Assembly (NCBI GenBank): GCA_021234155.1
Contig: JAJEKV010000055.1
Location: forward strand, 1,221,090-1,285,089
Direction: 5' to 3'
DNA: 64,000 bases
Origin: Isoetes taiwanensis
Taxonomy: Eukaryota > Streptophyta > Lycopodiopsida > Isoetales > Isoetaceae
Shown: positions 47,417 through 58,394 of the stretch, piece after piece
How the letters are laid out: each line of letters begins with the position of its first letter
Position numbering within the stretch: position 1 is the first letter of the stretch
The notes under the pieces: model-generated
Told to the model about the DNA's origin: nothing
The model's database searches: none
Seen by the model: only the letters and a program-made list of their open reading frames with translations
Program-made: the position numbers and the translations under genes

Positions 47417-50354
47417 CTAACGACTCTTCTTCTTCTCTATCAAGAGCTGATCCTTCAATGGTGCAAAGGAGCGGCGATGAATATCACAAGGTCCATGTTT
47501 TAGCAAAGCTGCAGTATGTCCAGCCGTGCCATAACCTTTATGTTCCTTAAACCCATATTCAGGCCACTTTCTGCACGAAAATCATATAAAAATATTTAGC
47601 AAGCCACTTAAAATAAACATGCACAGGGGACACAAAATATTTCTTCTGTGCATACTTGTCGTAGCCAATCATCAGGCGATCCCTGGTCACCTTAGCTAAG
47701 ATTGAAGCTGCAGCAATAATTTGACACTCAGCATCTCCCTGCACGAGACATGGCTAAGCCAATGAACTATAGTATCAAAAAAACCAATGTATAGATACCT
47801 TAATAACACACCGGGTCTTCTCAGCAGGAAGTCCATCAGGAATCCGATTCCCATCAATAAGTATGTAATCAGGAACAATTCCAGCCATTTTGTTCAACTT
47901 ATCCAAACAACCTTGCATTGCTTGCATCGTTGCCTGCATCATTTTGCATGAATATGTCAAATGCAAATGCTTCAGAAGCACCTTACTTCTTTGGCACTAG
48001 GATAACCAGGTTCTACAACAATCTTTTAATCGCAATGTAATGGCTAAGCACTGTACATACTAGGCTATGAACAGTTTGGTCCACCTTCTAACGAAAATTC
48101 GCTGCAATTTCTAATAAGCGAAGGGTTCATCTATCTAAAGTGTCGGGATTGTCCAGGAAGAAAAGGCATGTTACAACTTGTTTTGTTTGAGCTCGTATCA
48201 CTTAAATAATGAAGTTGGTAAATGGCAAAAACCTTCTACAGGGAAGATTAATAATAAACACAAAATCTTTGATGTGGAAGTGAAGGTATAGCGCTATACA
48301 GTACCAAACATATTCATCTCAACTAAACCTATTGACAGAAGAAAAGAGAATCAGAATAACTTTGAATGGTAACTCACTCACCTTATACACAATTAAAAGT
48401 TTTCAATTTCCATAAAAAACAGGTTGAGTGACAAGTTATCAAACCTGCAAAATATTGATCTCATCAATTGTCTGGGCATCTACCACACAAACCTGTATCA
48501 TAAAACTTCCAATAAGTATTGATAGCAGAGGGGTGATGCGAAAACAGTCAATGAGTTTGACACAACTAAGAAGCCTTTCATGGAAAGCTTTACAAATGCG
48601 ATTTGCCATGGACTCATAGATGCCATTAGGGAAAAAAAGATTGTTAATGCATGGCCGTTATTAAAATGACACTAAATGCCAGGTGGACCAGACATCTTAG
48701 TTCCAAAAATGTGAGCCTTTTTCAACTTAAGATACTTCCATAAATCTTAATCTAGAAATAAATAGCACTTCGAATGGCTTCCTACGTATAATTTTCTTAA
48801 AACGAAAACATATTTTAATCAAGTTATGTCACACAAGAACATAAAAAACCCCAGTATTTTAATGAAACATAAAGAAGAGATGTTGATAATACTATTTCCA
48901 TGGCAATGCCCACGCACAGAAAATGAGACTCCTGGAGCAGAAATGATTGTAGAATACAGCTCCTCCCTTCTATCTGCTGTTAGTTTCTTGCTGTCATCAA
49001 TGCCTGCATGGGAAATTAGGCAAGCCCAGAATAGTAAAGAAGAAATGACATGGCATATAAATGATATTGTTTGGCATGACCAATGCTATTTCATAGCTAC
49101 CTAATTTCCTGCTCGCAATGTCAAACAAATCCTCATCTTATTATGATTGAGGACTTTCTATAGTACCTTCAATATCAAGATTTTGTGGTATTATACAGGC
49201 AGCAGCAACAACAGGCCCTGCAAGTGGCCCCCTTCCTGCTTCATCAACTCCTACCACGCTTTGAAAGCCCATTTGCCAGAGCTCCATCTAGAAGTAAGCA
49301 TAAAAAAATAAAATTTGTGATGTTAGAAGATATCACACTTTTGCCCCCATATCTAAAGCAGTCATTTACAAATTGATTAGGTTATTTGCACAATTCTTTG
49401 AATTTCTGATTTAACATAATGGTAGTATCAGAAGAGTACATGCCATTTTGCACAGGTTTAGTGACATTTCCACCCCTTTAAAAATTCATTCCCTGCTTTG
49501 TTAAATGGCTTCACAATAATGGAAGGGGACCATTTCTACGATCATGCCAGCATGCCATACAGTCATCATCCTAGCCCCTCTCAGTTTATAAAGCTGTCTG
49601 GTAGTCAGCCTATATTACCAACCCAACCTTCAGTCTAACCCACCAAAGCCAACCAAACAGAAGTGAAACATAATTTTAAGCGGGGGTTCAAATTTTATGC
49701 AGACAATGGGCATTACAAACGGGCCATGATTGCACAAAATTTCGGCAAACAGCCATAATTCTTGCCAGTGCCTCTTAATCTTTCCTTCATTTTCAATCTT
49801 GAGCAAAGAGATATATTTGTGCCTTGAAATAGATATACCTCTAAGTCCCTGCTAGGAAGCCGCCTTAATGTTTTCGTAACTCGTTTAACTACGGTGACTG
49901 ACTTGGACTTCTTGGTGCCACCAATCTCTTCTTCCGTCGACTTTTTGTATGATGAAGACTGGGCTCGTTTAAGACTTCCTATAGACGCAGCATCTGTTAG
50001 GCTTTTACTAACACCAGTCTTGAACTCTCTAACCACTCGCAGTTAAAAATTCTTTTAAAAACAATTACGCATCAGCATTGCTATACTGACCTACAGGAAT
50101 AGTAATGGCTGCTATTCGTGCTGATCTTCTTACGACGCTAACTCCTGCCATAGAATCCTAAACACCACAAAATGGTAAGCAACATTGCCAATTCAAATGC
50201 AGGTCCCAAATATTATTCATTGTGTAGAAGATGATTATTAGTTCCATTGGGTTGTGAAGGCAGTCAAATATTGAGCAAAAGAATGCAGAGAAGGCCTTAC
50301 CGATTGAATCTTGGAAGATCTGGATGCTCTGCCTGGCGTCTTTGCATCCGCCAT
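47417..50354 (-). CDS. Ribonuclease HII (bacterial-type RNase H2), nine exons
   Basis: Exons are 50301-50354, 50091-50157, 49839-50035, 49167-49287, 48918-49003, 48445-48492, 47799-47933, 47634-47738 and 47417-47566, with GT...AG borders and matching phase. Together they give 320 residues. RNase HII removes ribonucleotides and RNA from RNA:DNA hybrids. Catalytic acids are seen in [14 protein letters not shown] (Asp and Glu), LIDGN (Asp) and AKVTRDRLM (Asp). Other family blocks are [63 protein letters not shown] and HRRSFAPL. The about 105-residue N-terminal extension is basic and Ser-rich ([29 protein letters not shown]). It may serve organelle or nuclear targeting. All key residues are present, so the gene looks functional. 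Compact bacterial-type fold distinguishes it from the eukaryotic RNase H2A subunit. Confidence 0.93.
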
Positions 50355-50720
50355 TATTTGGAATGAAAATTCGAACTGTTGGTATATACCCGTTCTTTTG
50401 TAAAATCCTAAAAGGGTAACATGGGTGCCACAATTCCTTTAATTGGTCAAATATTAATAGTGCCCAACATTACTATTAATGGTGCCTAACGTTGCTGGCC
50501 ATAAAGTAGCCAACTATTGGTTTAAACATTGGCAACTATTGGTTTGAACATTGTAGTCTACAACTTAAATATAGTAGATTAAAAATAGATATTGCATAGT
50601 TTGTGATTTACATTTGTATGATATTAATTATTTTACATTAAAAAAACTTTTAAATCTTTGTTTTGGTGTGTTACGGGAGATGTTTTTTTGTCTATGGGGG
50701 AGATCTTGTGTTTTTGTCTA

Positions 50721-50795
50721 TGGGCTTGTTTTTTGTTTTTTATATTTTCTATTGGGCTTGGCATGGGCTTGTTTTTTGTTTTTTATATTTTCTAG
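50721..50795. repeat. 43-bp tandem duplication
   Basis: ATGGGCTTGTTTTTTGTTTT plus TTATATTTTCTA occurs twice with a 43-bp period. The surrounding 50480-50870 is otherwise featureless and AT-rich. Confidence 0.85.
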
Positions 50796-50877
50796 GGTGG
50801 TGTTGCCATGTTCCGCGCACTTAAGAGGCGTGCACCCATTAAATTGTCAAAAAATTGTCCAATGGCATCAATTCAGG

Positions 50878-51035
50878 TGTAACGGGCTCATGGTAGACCG
50901 CTCGAGTATTCGAACCTTGAATGTGCCTCTGGGGCGTTCCCGAGACACCGGCATAAATGGGTAGAAGCGACTACTCATAAACGTCTAGACGGTTTTGCCC
51001 AATTGGTTAAGGGCATGTCGGTTAGAAACGTTACA
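50878..51035 (+). repeat. TRIM 5' LTR
   Basis: 158 bp, TG...CA ends. Near its 3' end GCCCAATTGGTTAAGGGC resembles a tRNA D-arm. Confidence 0.93.
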
Positions 51036-51173
51036 GTTGGTATCAGAGCAGGTCTCGAGTTCGAGTCTCCATGGGTACCTATATGCATGGGTAATTTGCA
51101 AAGACTTGGTAATCATTGTGACATGGTATAGCCTTGGATGCTCGAGGACGAGCATAGTTCTAGTGGGAGAGAC

Positions 51174-51331
51174 TGTAACGGGCTCATGGTAGACCGCTCG
51201 AGTATTCGAACCTTGAATGTGCCTGTGGGGCGTTCCCGAGACACCTGCATAAATGGGTAGAAGCGACTACTCATAAACGTCTAGACGGTTTTGCCCAGTT
51301 GGTTAAGGGCATGTCGGTTAGGAACGTTACA
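51174..51331 (+). repeat. TRIM 3' LTR
   Basis: 158 bp, about 97 percent identical to the 5' LTR. Confidence 0.93.
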
Positions 51332-51365
51332 TCAGGTGTCATTGGATACCTAATCAGATATGCCA

Positions 51366-51445
51366 CTAGTAAACGTGTGCCCGGCGTTGCCGGGCTAACA
51401 TCCTGGCATATGTTTTTACTCGGCCTTTAACATCTATATATGTAA
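51366..51445 (-). mobile_element. Helitron-like 3' terminus
   Basis: On the minus strand a perfect 7-bp hairpin GCCCGGC-AAC-GCCGGGC (51379-51395) is followed by ACACGTTTA and CTAG, with T next. This is the Helitron 3' layout (hairpin, short spacer, CTRR, insertion before T). About 80 bp of the same sequence recurs at 55056-55135. The 5' TC end was not located. Confidence 0.5.
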
Positions 51446-51656
51446 CTTTCGACAATAGCAGATGCTGATATTGGCAATAGTGGACATTAACCTCTAAAGA
51501 CGAAAATTTAGAAAGACGTATCCAAAACTTATGCTCAAAATGTCACGCTTAGAAGTAGTTAAGTACATCAACACAAAATAGGTACAAAAATGCAAAACAC
51601 AAAATTTTGTCATGTTTCATTGGCATACTTTAGTTTATGATGGAACTCTACATATG

Positions 51657-52021
51657 CACACAAACCATTACATCCAACACTCTAAAATTAAATCCCCTTG
51701 AAACCCCCTTTTCGTTTTGGGTGCATATTCACACCTGGGGGGGACTCAGGGCATCGAGAGCGTTGGATAGGCATATTCACCCTTTATTCCTTAATCTACA
51801 CCATACATAAAGTTCCTCATTTGTGGGGTATGCAAGTACAAAATTTGCTATACTGTATAACAAGATTTTCAAAATACCATAAGTGTTGATTTTGTACATG
51901 CGAAACATAATTTTAGGGGATCTCGCTGCCCTACGTCACCCCCCGTGTGAATATGCACCCAAACGAAAGGGGGTTTCAAGGGGGATTTAATTTTAGAGTG
52001 TTGGATGTAATGGTTTGTGTG
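51657..52021. mobile_element. Long-terminal-inverted-repeat element (MITE-like), 365 bp
   Basis: The left arm 51657-51735 (CACACAAACCATTACATCCA...) and right arm 51939-52021 are reverse complements over about 80 bp, with a few mismatches and one- or two-base indels. They enclose about 200 bp of AT-rich DNA. No transposase is encoded. A target duplication could not be fixed. Confidence 0.75.
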
Positions 52022-52735
52022 TTAACCTAAAAAAATTTTGGCCCCTTCGGGGCCTTAAATTGTAGCAAAGATTATCTACAATTGGGCCTACACCTTGTTT
52101 ATGGAAAACTATTCAAATCTCCGAATCAAATATACAATCTTAATTTATAAAAAAAATATGTAGAGAACGTAGTTAATATAAAAGGTTCTGTGACCTTACA
52201 AGGTGCTTTCACATGTGCATGCAATGCTTTGCTGTTAAGCATAGCCAAACGGATTAGTATGTTCTTTGTTGAAAATCATTAGAAAAGCTGGCAGGAGTTG
52301 CACAATATGCATCGGAGTTGCACGATATGCATCGCTTCAACAGTGGCGATTTCATGTGGAAACAAATGGCATTGTTTTTATAAGTAGTACGTCATAGAGT
52401 TCCATTTATGCCAGAATGAAACTCATTATGGACATAAGGATCCATCTCAAATAGCCATAGCATAGCCATAGCACCTTCTACTTGTTGCATATATGTAATT
52501 ATATGAGGTGCAACAGTGAAGAGTTACATTTGTGCAGAACAAGAATCGTTATGGAGATAAAGATCCATCTCAAATACCTAGTGTAATACCTTCTACTTGC
52601 ATGTTATGCCCTGTCATTGGGCAGCAATCAATGGCCAGGGACGCATTCATCTAAAAGCATGCCGGTTAAAGATTTGTTATGAATATGGAAAACCTCGGCA
52701 ATTCACGTTCTATCTTACAAACTCATGAGCACTAT
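52022..52735. other. Intergenic, nothing recognised
   Basis: Short direct repeats such as GCACRATATGCATCG (about 52298-52331) are present. No gene or RNA could be supported. Confidence 0.4.
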
Positions 52736-52739
52736 TGGC

Positions 52740-53210
52740 GGAACTGGGATTTTCAAAGACGAGGTCTTTCACTGGCTCATACCCCTTTTCAGCTTGTCAC
52801 ATCACTATTTCAAATGCTTCTTTTGGATACATTGAAGATCAATCATATATAATTGCAACTATCATTTCTCAGAGGGCCTTTGACAGAAAGTCACTGGTTT
52901 CTCCGAGGCCAATGACATGCGCATATACCTGCCCTAATATTTTACCCTCTCTTATCTCTGTCACTTGAGCTATGTCTGGAAGTAATAAGTGTGACTTCCC
53001 ACCTATATGGATAGAATGTGCGTCTGATAATCTTCAAATAGACAACTTCTCCCAAACTTCTTCCATCGCCTCTTCATCCTCTCCTTGCTGCATAAGAAAC
53101 TTCTCTTCTTCAAGGATCTATGAATTTCTCTGCTGGTCAACCAAGATGTTCTATCTAAGCACCGTGTACCTTGAAGCAGACTCAGCAACTTCATTCGACC
53201 TACAACAAAT
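52740..53210 (-). pseudogene. Unidentified minus-strand coding remnant
   Basis: Minus-strand pieces read like protein but are split by stops. They include a Gln/Glu-rich helix (ILEEEKFLMQQGEDEEAMEE), then VTEIREGKILGQVYAHVIGL and YEPVKDLVFENP. I do not recognise the family. Decayed gene or retroelement fragment. Confidence 0.3.
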
Positions 53211-53435
53211 TATGTAAGTGTTTAGCATGATATCTAGGCCATGGATTCCCGCCTTCTTGGCTACATAAATTTAGAAGCATCCTCTTCAAGGACCTCCTAA
53301 TCTGTTCATGATCATGAAAACATTTTAAGCTAACTCTATGTGCTCATGGAAAGCAATCCAGCAAGAGGACACAGTTTCATGTATGCTCTTGCTGCTGCCA
53401 TGAACTTGAAGATAACACTTCCACATGAACAAGTA

Positions 53436-54220
53436 TCCTAAGGATGAATTATCTCGTCTAGTGCTGCAATGGAGTGGCTGTTCTATTGATTTGCATGGAT
53501 TGTCAGAGCGAGATTTTGAAACCTTTGTGGAGAGTTCTGGTCTAAGTGGTGGAACCGAGCTAACAAATGATTTAGATCAGCTTAAGCAAGAAGAACGTTG
53601 AAGATTTTGTTCTTGTACAGGAAGAAAAGCTTCTAAAGGTGTTCGCCAAAGGTCTTAATGCTTATTTGAGAATACATTATCCTTGGGAAGAGGCAGTTTA
53701 TGCAGGCACTGGAGAGGCAAGCAAGCAGTTGGAGAGCTTTGCTGGTTTCACAAAGTATTCAGATTATTCAGCTCAGCAATCCCAACTTGCGGATGAAGCT
53801 TCATTGGAGAACCTAGAGAAAGATCTAACTGAGATTTGGTCTGGTGGCTCCGATTTTGAAAACCAGAAAATGTTGTTTGTTGGTGATGAGGTTACCTTTG
53901 AGCATGGAGCTGCATGTGACCGTCAAACATTTTCTGCTATATTAAGAAGCTCTGGTGGAAGGACAAGTGGACCAGTCTTGTATAAGGAAGATGTATGTAC
54001 TGAAACTGATAATCTCAACGTATGGGCAATAGAAGTATCTGCCAGCACCTCGAATTCAAAAATAGCAAACTTGGCACTAGAGCATTGCTTCCATTATCCC
54101 TAAATCAATTATTGGAAAAATGGCCAAAACGCAACCTGAACTCTGTATTCTTTGACAACATCCATCGTGAAAAGAGAATCTGTAGAAAACATGCTTCAAC
54201 CATTGCTGTACGTTTTTAAA
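53436..54220 (+). pseudogene. Unidentified plus-strand coding remnant
   Basis: Open stretches in two frames give LSRLVLQWSGCSIDLHGLSE and, from about 53600, EDFVLVQEEKLLKVFAKGLN, then AYLRIHYPWEEAVYAGTGEA, LENLEKDLTEIWSGGSD and on to 54103. A frame change near 54090 leads to LNQLLEKWPKRNLNSVFFDN. Amino-acid use looks like a real soluble protein. No intron borders with consistent phase were found, so a processed or decayed gene copy is likely. Family unknown. Confidence 0.35.
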
Positions 54221-55055
54221 AGATAGATGGCCATTCTTGGAGGATGAATGATTGCTCTGAGAAGAAACCATGTACCTTCTTACACTGCCGAATTGGAAGC
54301 TTCAGGCCACTGCATAAGAGCATCACTACAACCAGGAAAAATCGCTTCGCCGTCCAATCCCTCCATGGTTCTGCCATTGCGAAATTGCCACAGAGCAGAC
54401 GAAGAACAGCAGACGATTCGGGAGGGCACGATTTACCCTAATCATTCTAGGAGAACCCTAAAGTAACAGCTCTCGAGCCTTGCATGCCATATTAGAAATT
54501 TTTTATTTTTGAAGGGGATAAACCATTGTCTAAGTGCCATAAAAAATAATGAAAGCGTATACGCACTCTAGATGTACGCATTAGTACATCAACTGAAATA
54601 CACCACAAAATCATAGCAAAACCTTAGTGAAAAGTGTACAAAAATACAAAATAACCCCCTGTTATTATGCTATATATGCATCTCCACATGGCGCACATCA
54701 CCAAAAGCCTAATGTTGTACTTTTTGGGATCCGTGATGTCTTCACTTCTCCTACAGATAACATCTTAGCCGGTGTAAAAGTGAAATGCACGTGCAGGTCA
54801 TTGATTCGAACTGCACACGATGTCTCATGACTACCAAGCACGTAAGACGATTCATCCCAAAGGTAGGCTCGTACAATGGAATCAGATACTGCCTCAGGAT
54901 AAAAGGATTTGTAGATCCTAAAATGCGCTCCATTACATATTCCAACACAGGTGAATTCTTTTGCTACTAAAACGCCAATTTACCAGTGCACAGTGTCGTT
55001 TGTCATCTGATAAAATAGACAATCAATTGAGTTAGTCAAAACACTACATTACCCA
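54221..55055. other. Intergenic, nothing recognised
   Basis: No conserved protein, repeat or RNA gene could be supported between the decayed coding remnant and the Helitron-like terminus. Confidence 0.4.
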
Positions 55056-55135
55056 CTAGTAAATGTGTGCCCGGCGTTGCCTCGCTAATGTCCTGGCTTG
55101 TGTTTTTACTTGGCCTTTAACATCCATATGTGCAA
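55056..55135 (-). mobile_element. Helitron-like 3' terminus, second copy
   Basis: Same layout as 51366-51445: minus-strand GCGAGGC-AAC-GCCGGGC (hairpin with two mismatches), ACACATTTA, CTAG, then T. The LTR of the plus-strand Gypsy element begins 47 bp further right and may interrupt this element. Confidence 0.45.
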
Positions 55136-55181
55136 TTACTCACAACACCACAACTACTCCATATGTACAAATCCCCAAGTG

Positions 55182-56789
55182 TGACGTTCCAAGTATTTAT
55201 ACGGTATATGTATAAATACATTGACATGTCACCCAGTACAGATACGCCACCATGGGGTATGGTAACCTAGGGGGTTGACCTAAAAGGGATTTAATTAGCT
55301 ATGTTAATTAAACCATTAAGGATAATAACCTATGATTAAGGAAATTAATAATTAAGAAGGATAATTAAGCCAATTATGGTTAGGGAAGGCGGGCCAAACT
55401 CAATTGGCCAGCATGGTGACTACTATTTGGATTCAATTAGGTGGATCACCACCCCCGTATCAGCCAAAATTGAACCAGTTGAGCACCCAAGGAGCAGTTG
55501 AGCGCCCAAGCACTGTTGCTGACCTCACCAAAATCACTGAACAACCACTAGCTGTTGCTGCCGCCCTACCTACAGCATCATGGAAGCACCATGATAACGG
55601 TTCCAGCCGAAACACGGATTAGTAGTAGATTAGCTTGTGAATTGCAGGATAGTACTTCAGTACTCTCTTTGCTGATCGCTTTTGTTGAGATTAACCCTTC
55701 TCTGGTAAGTAGGATTACATTTCAATTATGAATGGTGCTCTGTTAAGGAATTGGTTGATGTATCTATGAAGTATTTCGGTAGCTTCCATTAAACAGGGGT
55801 TTAAAGGGGGGGTAGAGACCTCTGAGCTCATGTATGATAGTATGCTCCTAGATAGAGCCCTGTAATATTCCCATTAAATGCGGCCTGTGTGCAAGAGACT
55901 GCCGGGTCGTAGACGCTATGGTCTGGCTTAGCACCAGAAAAGGGACACAGTGGTGAAGTGGGGGTGGGGTCTTGCACGAACATAAAAGGCTCCTGAGACT
56001 CCTACAAATGGGCTAGGCCCGATAGTCGGGCCACGTAGAGGGCCGGTATGGATCTGACACTTCCTGGGTGTAGAGATGTGATCCGTATGGAGCATCTTGC
56101 ACTTTGAGTAGATTTAGGGTGAGTAAGTTGGGTACGGATGCGGGGGTCGCTGATGCGGCACGTATTCTCTAGCTCACCCATGGAACCACTGTGATCCTGG
56201 AAGGGGACGCTTCTCTGACCTGCCTCATCGGACCGGGGCGTCATGAACCCTGGAGTAGACTCAGAAAGGGTGATACCTTGAGTCTGCGTATCCGGAAGGC
56301 TATAGCGAAGCCATAGCGTGAATCGACCCATCTGCAAAGTGTGCACAGGAGGGGCGGATGGAGTGGACAACCCTAGCCGATGTTCTATGCCAACCAACGC
56401 CATGCCAAGACTCGGTCTGCTGATCTCTTGAGGCCCAGCCGTCAGTCGATCCTCACTGGAGTCTGAGCCAGGGTAGAACCTGAGGTTTGGGGTGTTTTCT
56501 TAGTTTAGATGCACATTCTTTGCCGTTGGTATTTGGATGGATGCGCCACCCTTCGTGGTGGATAATTATATATATATAATTTATGCTGTGTGCTAACCCT
56601 TGTATTCATGCTTCCGCGACGTAGGAGCCCATCGAAGGCGTGGGCCGAATGACACCTCCGTGCCCTTCACTCGAGCATCTCTACGTAGATGGACGGAGGG
56701 CCCTGCTCATGGCGAGATGGTCGCCATGGGAGGGGAAAGTCCCCGTATGTATACGGCCGGGGGTCGATATATATTCGAGGGAGCCACCA
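55182..56789 (+). mobile_element. 5' LTR of plus-strand Gypsy-type element (copy 3)
   Basis: It begins TGACGTTCC, as do the LTRs of copies 1 and 2, and ends ...CCACCA, 3 nt before the primer site. Length about 1,608 bp. Islands of similarity to the other LTRs lie near the 3' end (GGATGCGCCA, CATGCTTCC, a GGCGA...ATGG motif). The sequence is otherwise diverged, so copy 3 belongs to a related subfamily. No 3' LTR is in the window. Confidence 0.75.
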
Positions 56790-56792
56790 CGA

Positions 56793-56809
56793 TGGTATCG
56801 AGTCAGAGC
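56793..56809 (+). other. Primer binding site with 4-nt insertion (copy 3)
   Basis: TGGTATC-GAGT-CAGAGC matches the initiator-Met complement TGGTATCAGAGC except for four extra bases in the middle. Insertion in a CAG context fits the pattern of local differences seen elsewhere in this window. Confidence 0.75.
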
Positions 56810-57574
56810 CGATTTCGGTTGCTCGAAATCATAGCACTGGCCAAACCCTAACTCGTAGTTCGTTAGTTAGGAGGAGGCTAATCTAGTGTGTTGCTTAGTC
56901 CTCTTTGATGCTTGGCTTTGTGTTAGGTTAAAGTAAGAAATTGTAGGTTCAAAGAAGTTAGGGCGACTGGAGGCCCCAAGTTTGGAGGGGTTATAAATTT
57001 TTGTAGGTAGTTTAAATGAAGGAGAAAGTGGTTCCATTGGATTGGGCGTACTCCAAATACCCTAGGACAGTCGTCGCTGGCGGAAAAATGGTCAAGGGAA
57101 GGCCCAAAAGTCAACTCGGGTGCCGCTTGATTTTTGTCGCCTTGCAGTCGAGGTGGGAGACCCAAAAATGCAGTCGGCGCCGACCCATCACTGCCATCCT
57201 TGTCAACGGGCCCGAAGTCAACCCGGCGCCGCTTGCTTTTCGTGGAACCCGGTCAGCGGTGGGAGCGTAGAATGCGATTGGCGCTTCCGACCATTATGTC
57301 CCCGCACATTTCTGCCCAGATAAATATCTTTTTAATAAAGAAATAAAAAGTTAATAAGAAAAATTTTAAAATTTAAAAAGTTAGCCGGCTGTACAGATAT
57401 TACCTCCGCCTTGTCTTCAGCGCCTCCGCCTGCCGGAACCGCCGCCCGCCATAGCCACCAGATCCGACCTTGCTTCTTCGCCCTAGTTCCTCGCTAACCC
57501 TAGCGCCCTCACTGCCGCTTCCCTAGCCGCAAGCGCCCTACCGCCTGTTCTTCTAGACCTTAGCGCCATAAGCC
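56810..57574 (+). other. Leader of copy 3
   Basis: Untranslated region between primer site and first ORF. The last 180 bp are C-rich (CCGCCTGCCGGAACCGCCGC). Contains a repeated motif around GGCCCRAAGTCAACYCGG (about 57100 and 57210). Confidence 0.5.
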
Positions 57575-58081
57575 ATGGCCAACACTAAGAGTGCTCCGGA
57601 CCCCACTATAGCCCAGATCTACGCTTTGATCGCTCGGAATATGGCTACCGACCCTGCTTTGATTGACATACTCCTAGACGAGCTAGTAAACAGATTTGAG
57701 AACAATGATAGGATCCCCTATCCTATTTACCACTTCTCGGAGCCATTCTTGATCCGACTGAACCTCCGCCAGCTTCCTTACACCATGGCCGAGCAACCTG
57801 ACTTGGTCATGATGCTGATTAAGTTCTACCCTCCCGAATGTGAAGGACACACCGAGGAGGGGGACATAAGGGATGAGGCCGACCGCATCAGAAACTTGGC
57901 CAGGGAGGATGATCGCCGAGAGATAGAACGAGCCGATACGGCGGCTCGGGGTAGGGAATATCGGTACCTGGGGGATGGCGTTGCCGTTATAGATGGCAGG
58001 GCCATCGAGATTCCCCCATACCGATGGGATGAGGATTCCCGCAGCTTCATATGGGGGCAGATCCCCGAGCATCGGCATTGA
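57575..58081 (+). CDS. ORF-a of the LTR element (unknown, 168 aa)
   Basis: It starts at ATG 57575 in good context (GCCATGGCC) and is open to TGA at 58079-58081. The N-terminal half is helical (IAQIYALIARNMATDPALID), the middle has RIPYPIYHFSEPF, and the second half is Glu/Arg-rich coiled coil (EADRIRNLAREDDRREIERA). I recognise no domain. No counterpart is evident in copies 1 and 2. It could be an accessory or gag-like protein of this subfamily. Confidence 0.55.
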   Translation: MANTKSAPDPTIAQIYALIARNMATDPALIDILLDELVNRFENNDRIPYPIYHFSEPFLIRLNLRQLPYTMAEQPDLVMMLIKFYPPECEGHTEEGDIRDEADRIRNLAREDDRREIERADTAARGREYRYLGDGVAVIDGRAIEIPPYRWDEDSRSFIWGQIPEHRH

Positions 58082-58394
58082 TTATTTAATAACCATCCGT
58101 GATTGATATGAGTCACGCCCAACCGGTACCACGCTGAACTTCTTTTCACAAGCAACCAGTAGCACAACATTACGCCAAAGTTGAAGAAGACCTTAGGAGA
58201 GCCCGGAGTTCCTGGAAGGGGCGTGAGAGGATCCAACGGAGAAGGAGGAGAAGGCAAGAAGACCAAACAACCCACGGGGGGGGGGCATCCGAGGTGGGCC
58301 CAACCCCAACAAGAGCATACGAAAACACCGGAGGAAGGCCGCCGCCCAAGTCCGGGCAATAATACAAGGAAAGTTAAGGGACCGCCCTACGCTT

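Larger units (their letters stand above)
50878..51331 (+). mobile_element. Complete TRIM element, 454 bp
   Basis: Two 158-bp LTRs (50878-51035 and 51174-51331) start TGTAAC and end GTTACA. The 5' LTR is followed after 2 nt by TGGTATCAGAGC (51038-51049), the initiator-Met primer site. A purine-rich AGTGGGAGAGAC precedes the 3' LTR. The element is flanked by the 5-bp duplication TCAGG (50873-50877 and 51332-51336). The LTRs differ at about four positions. No protein fits in the 138-bp interior, so it must be mobilised in trans. Confidence 0.95.
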
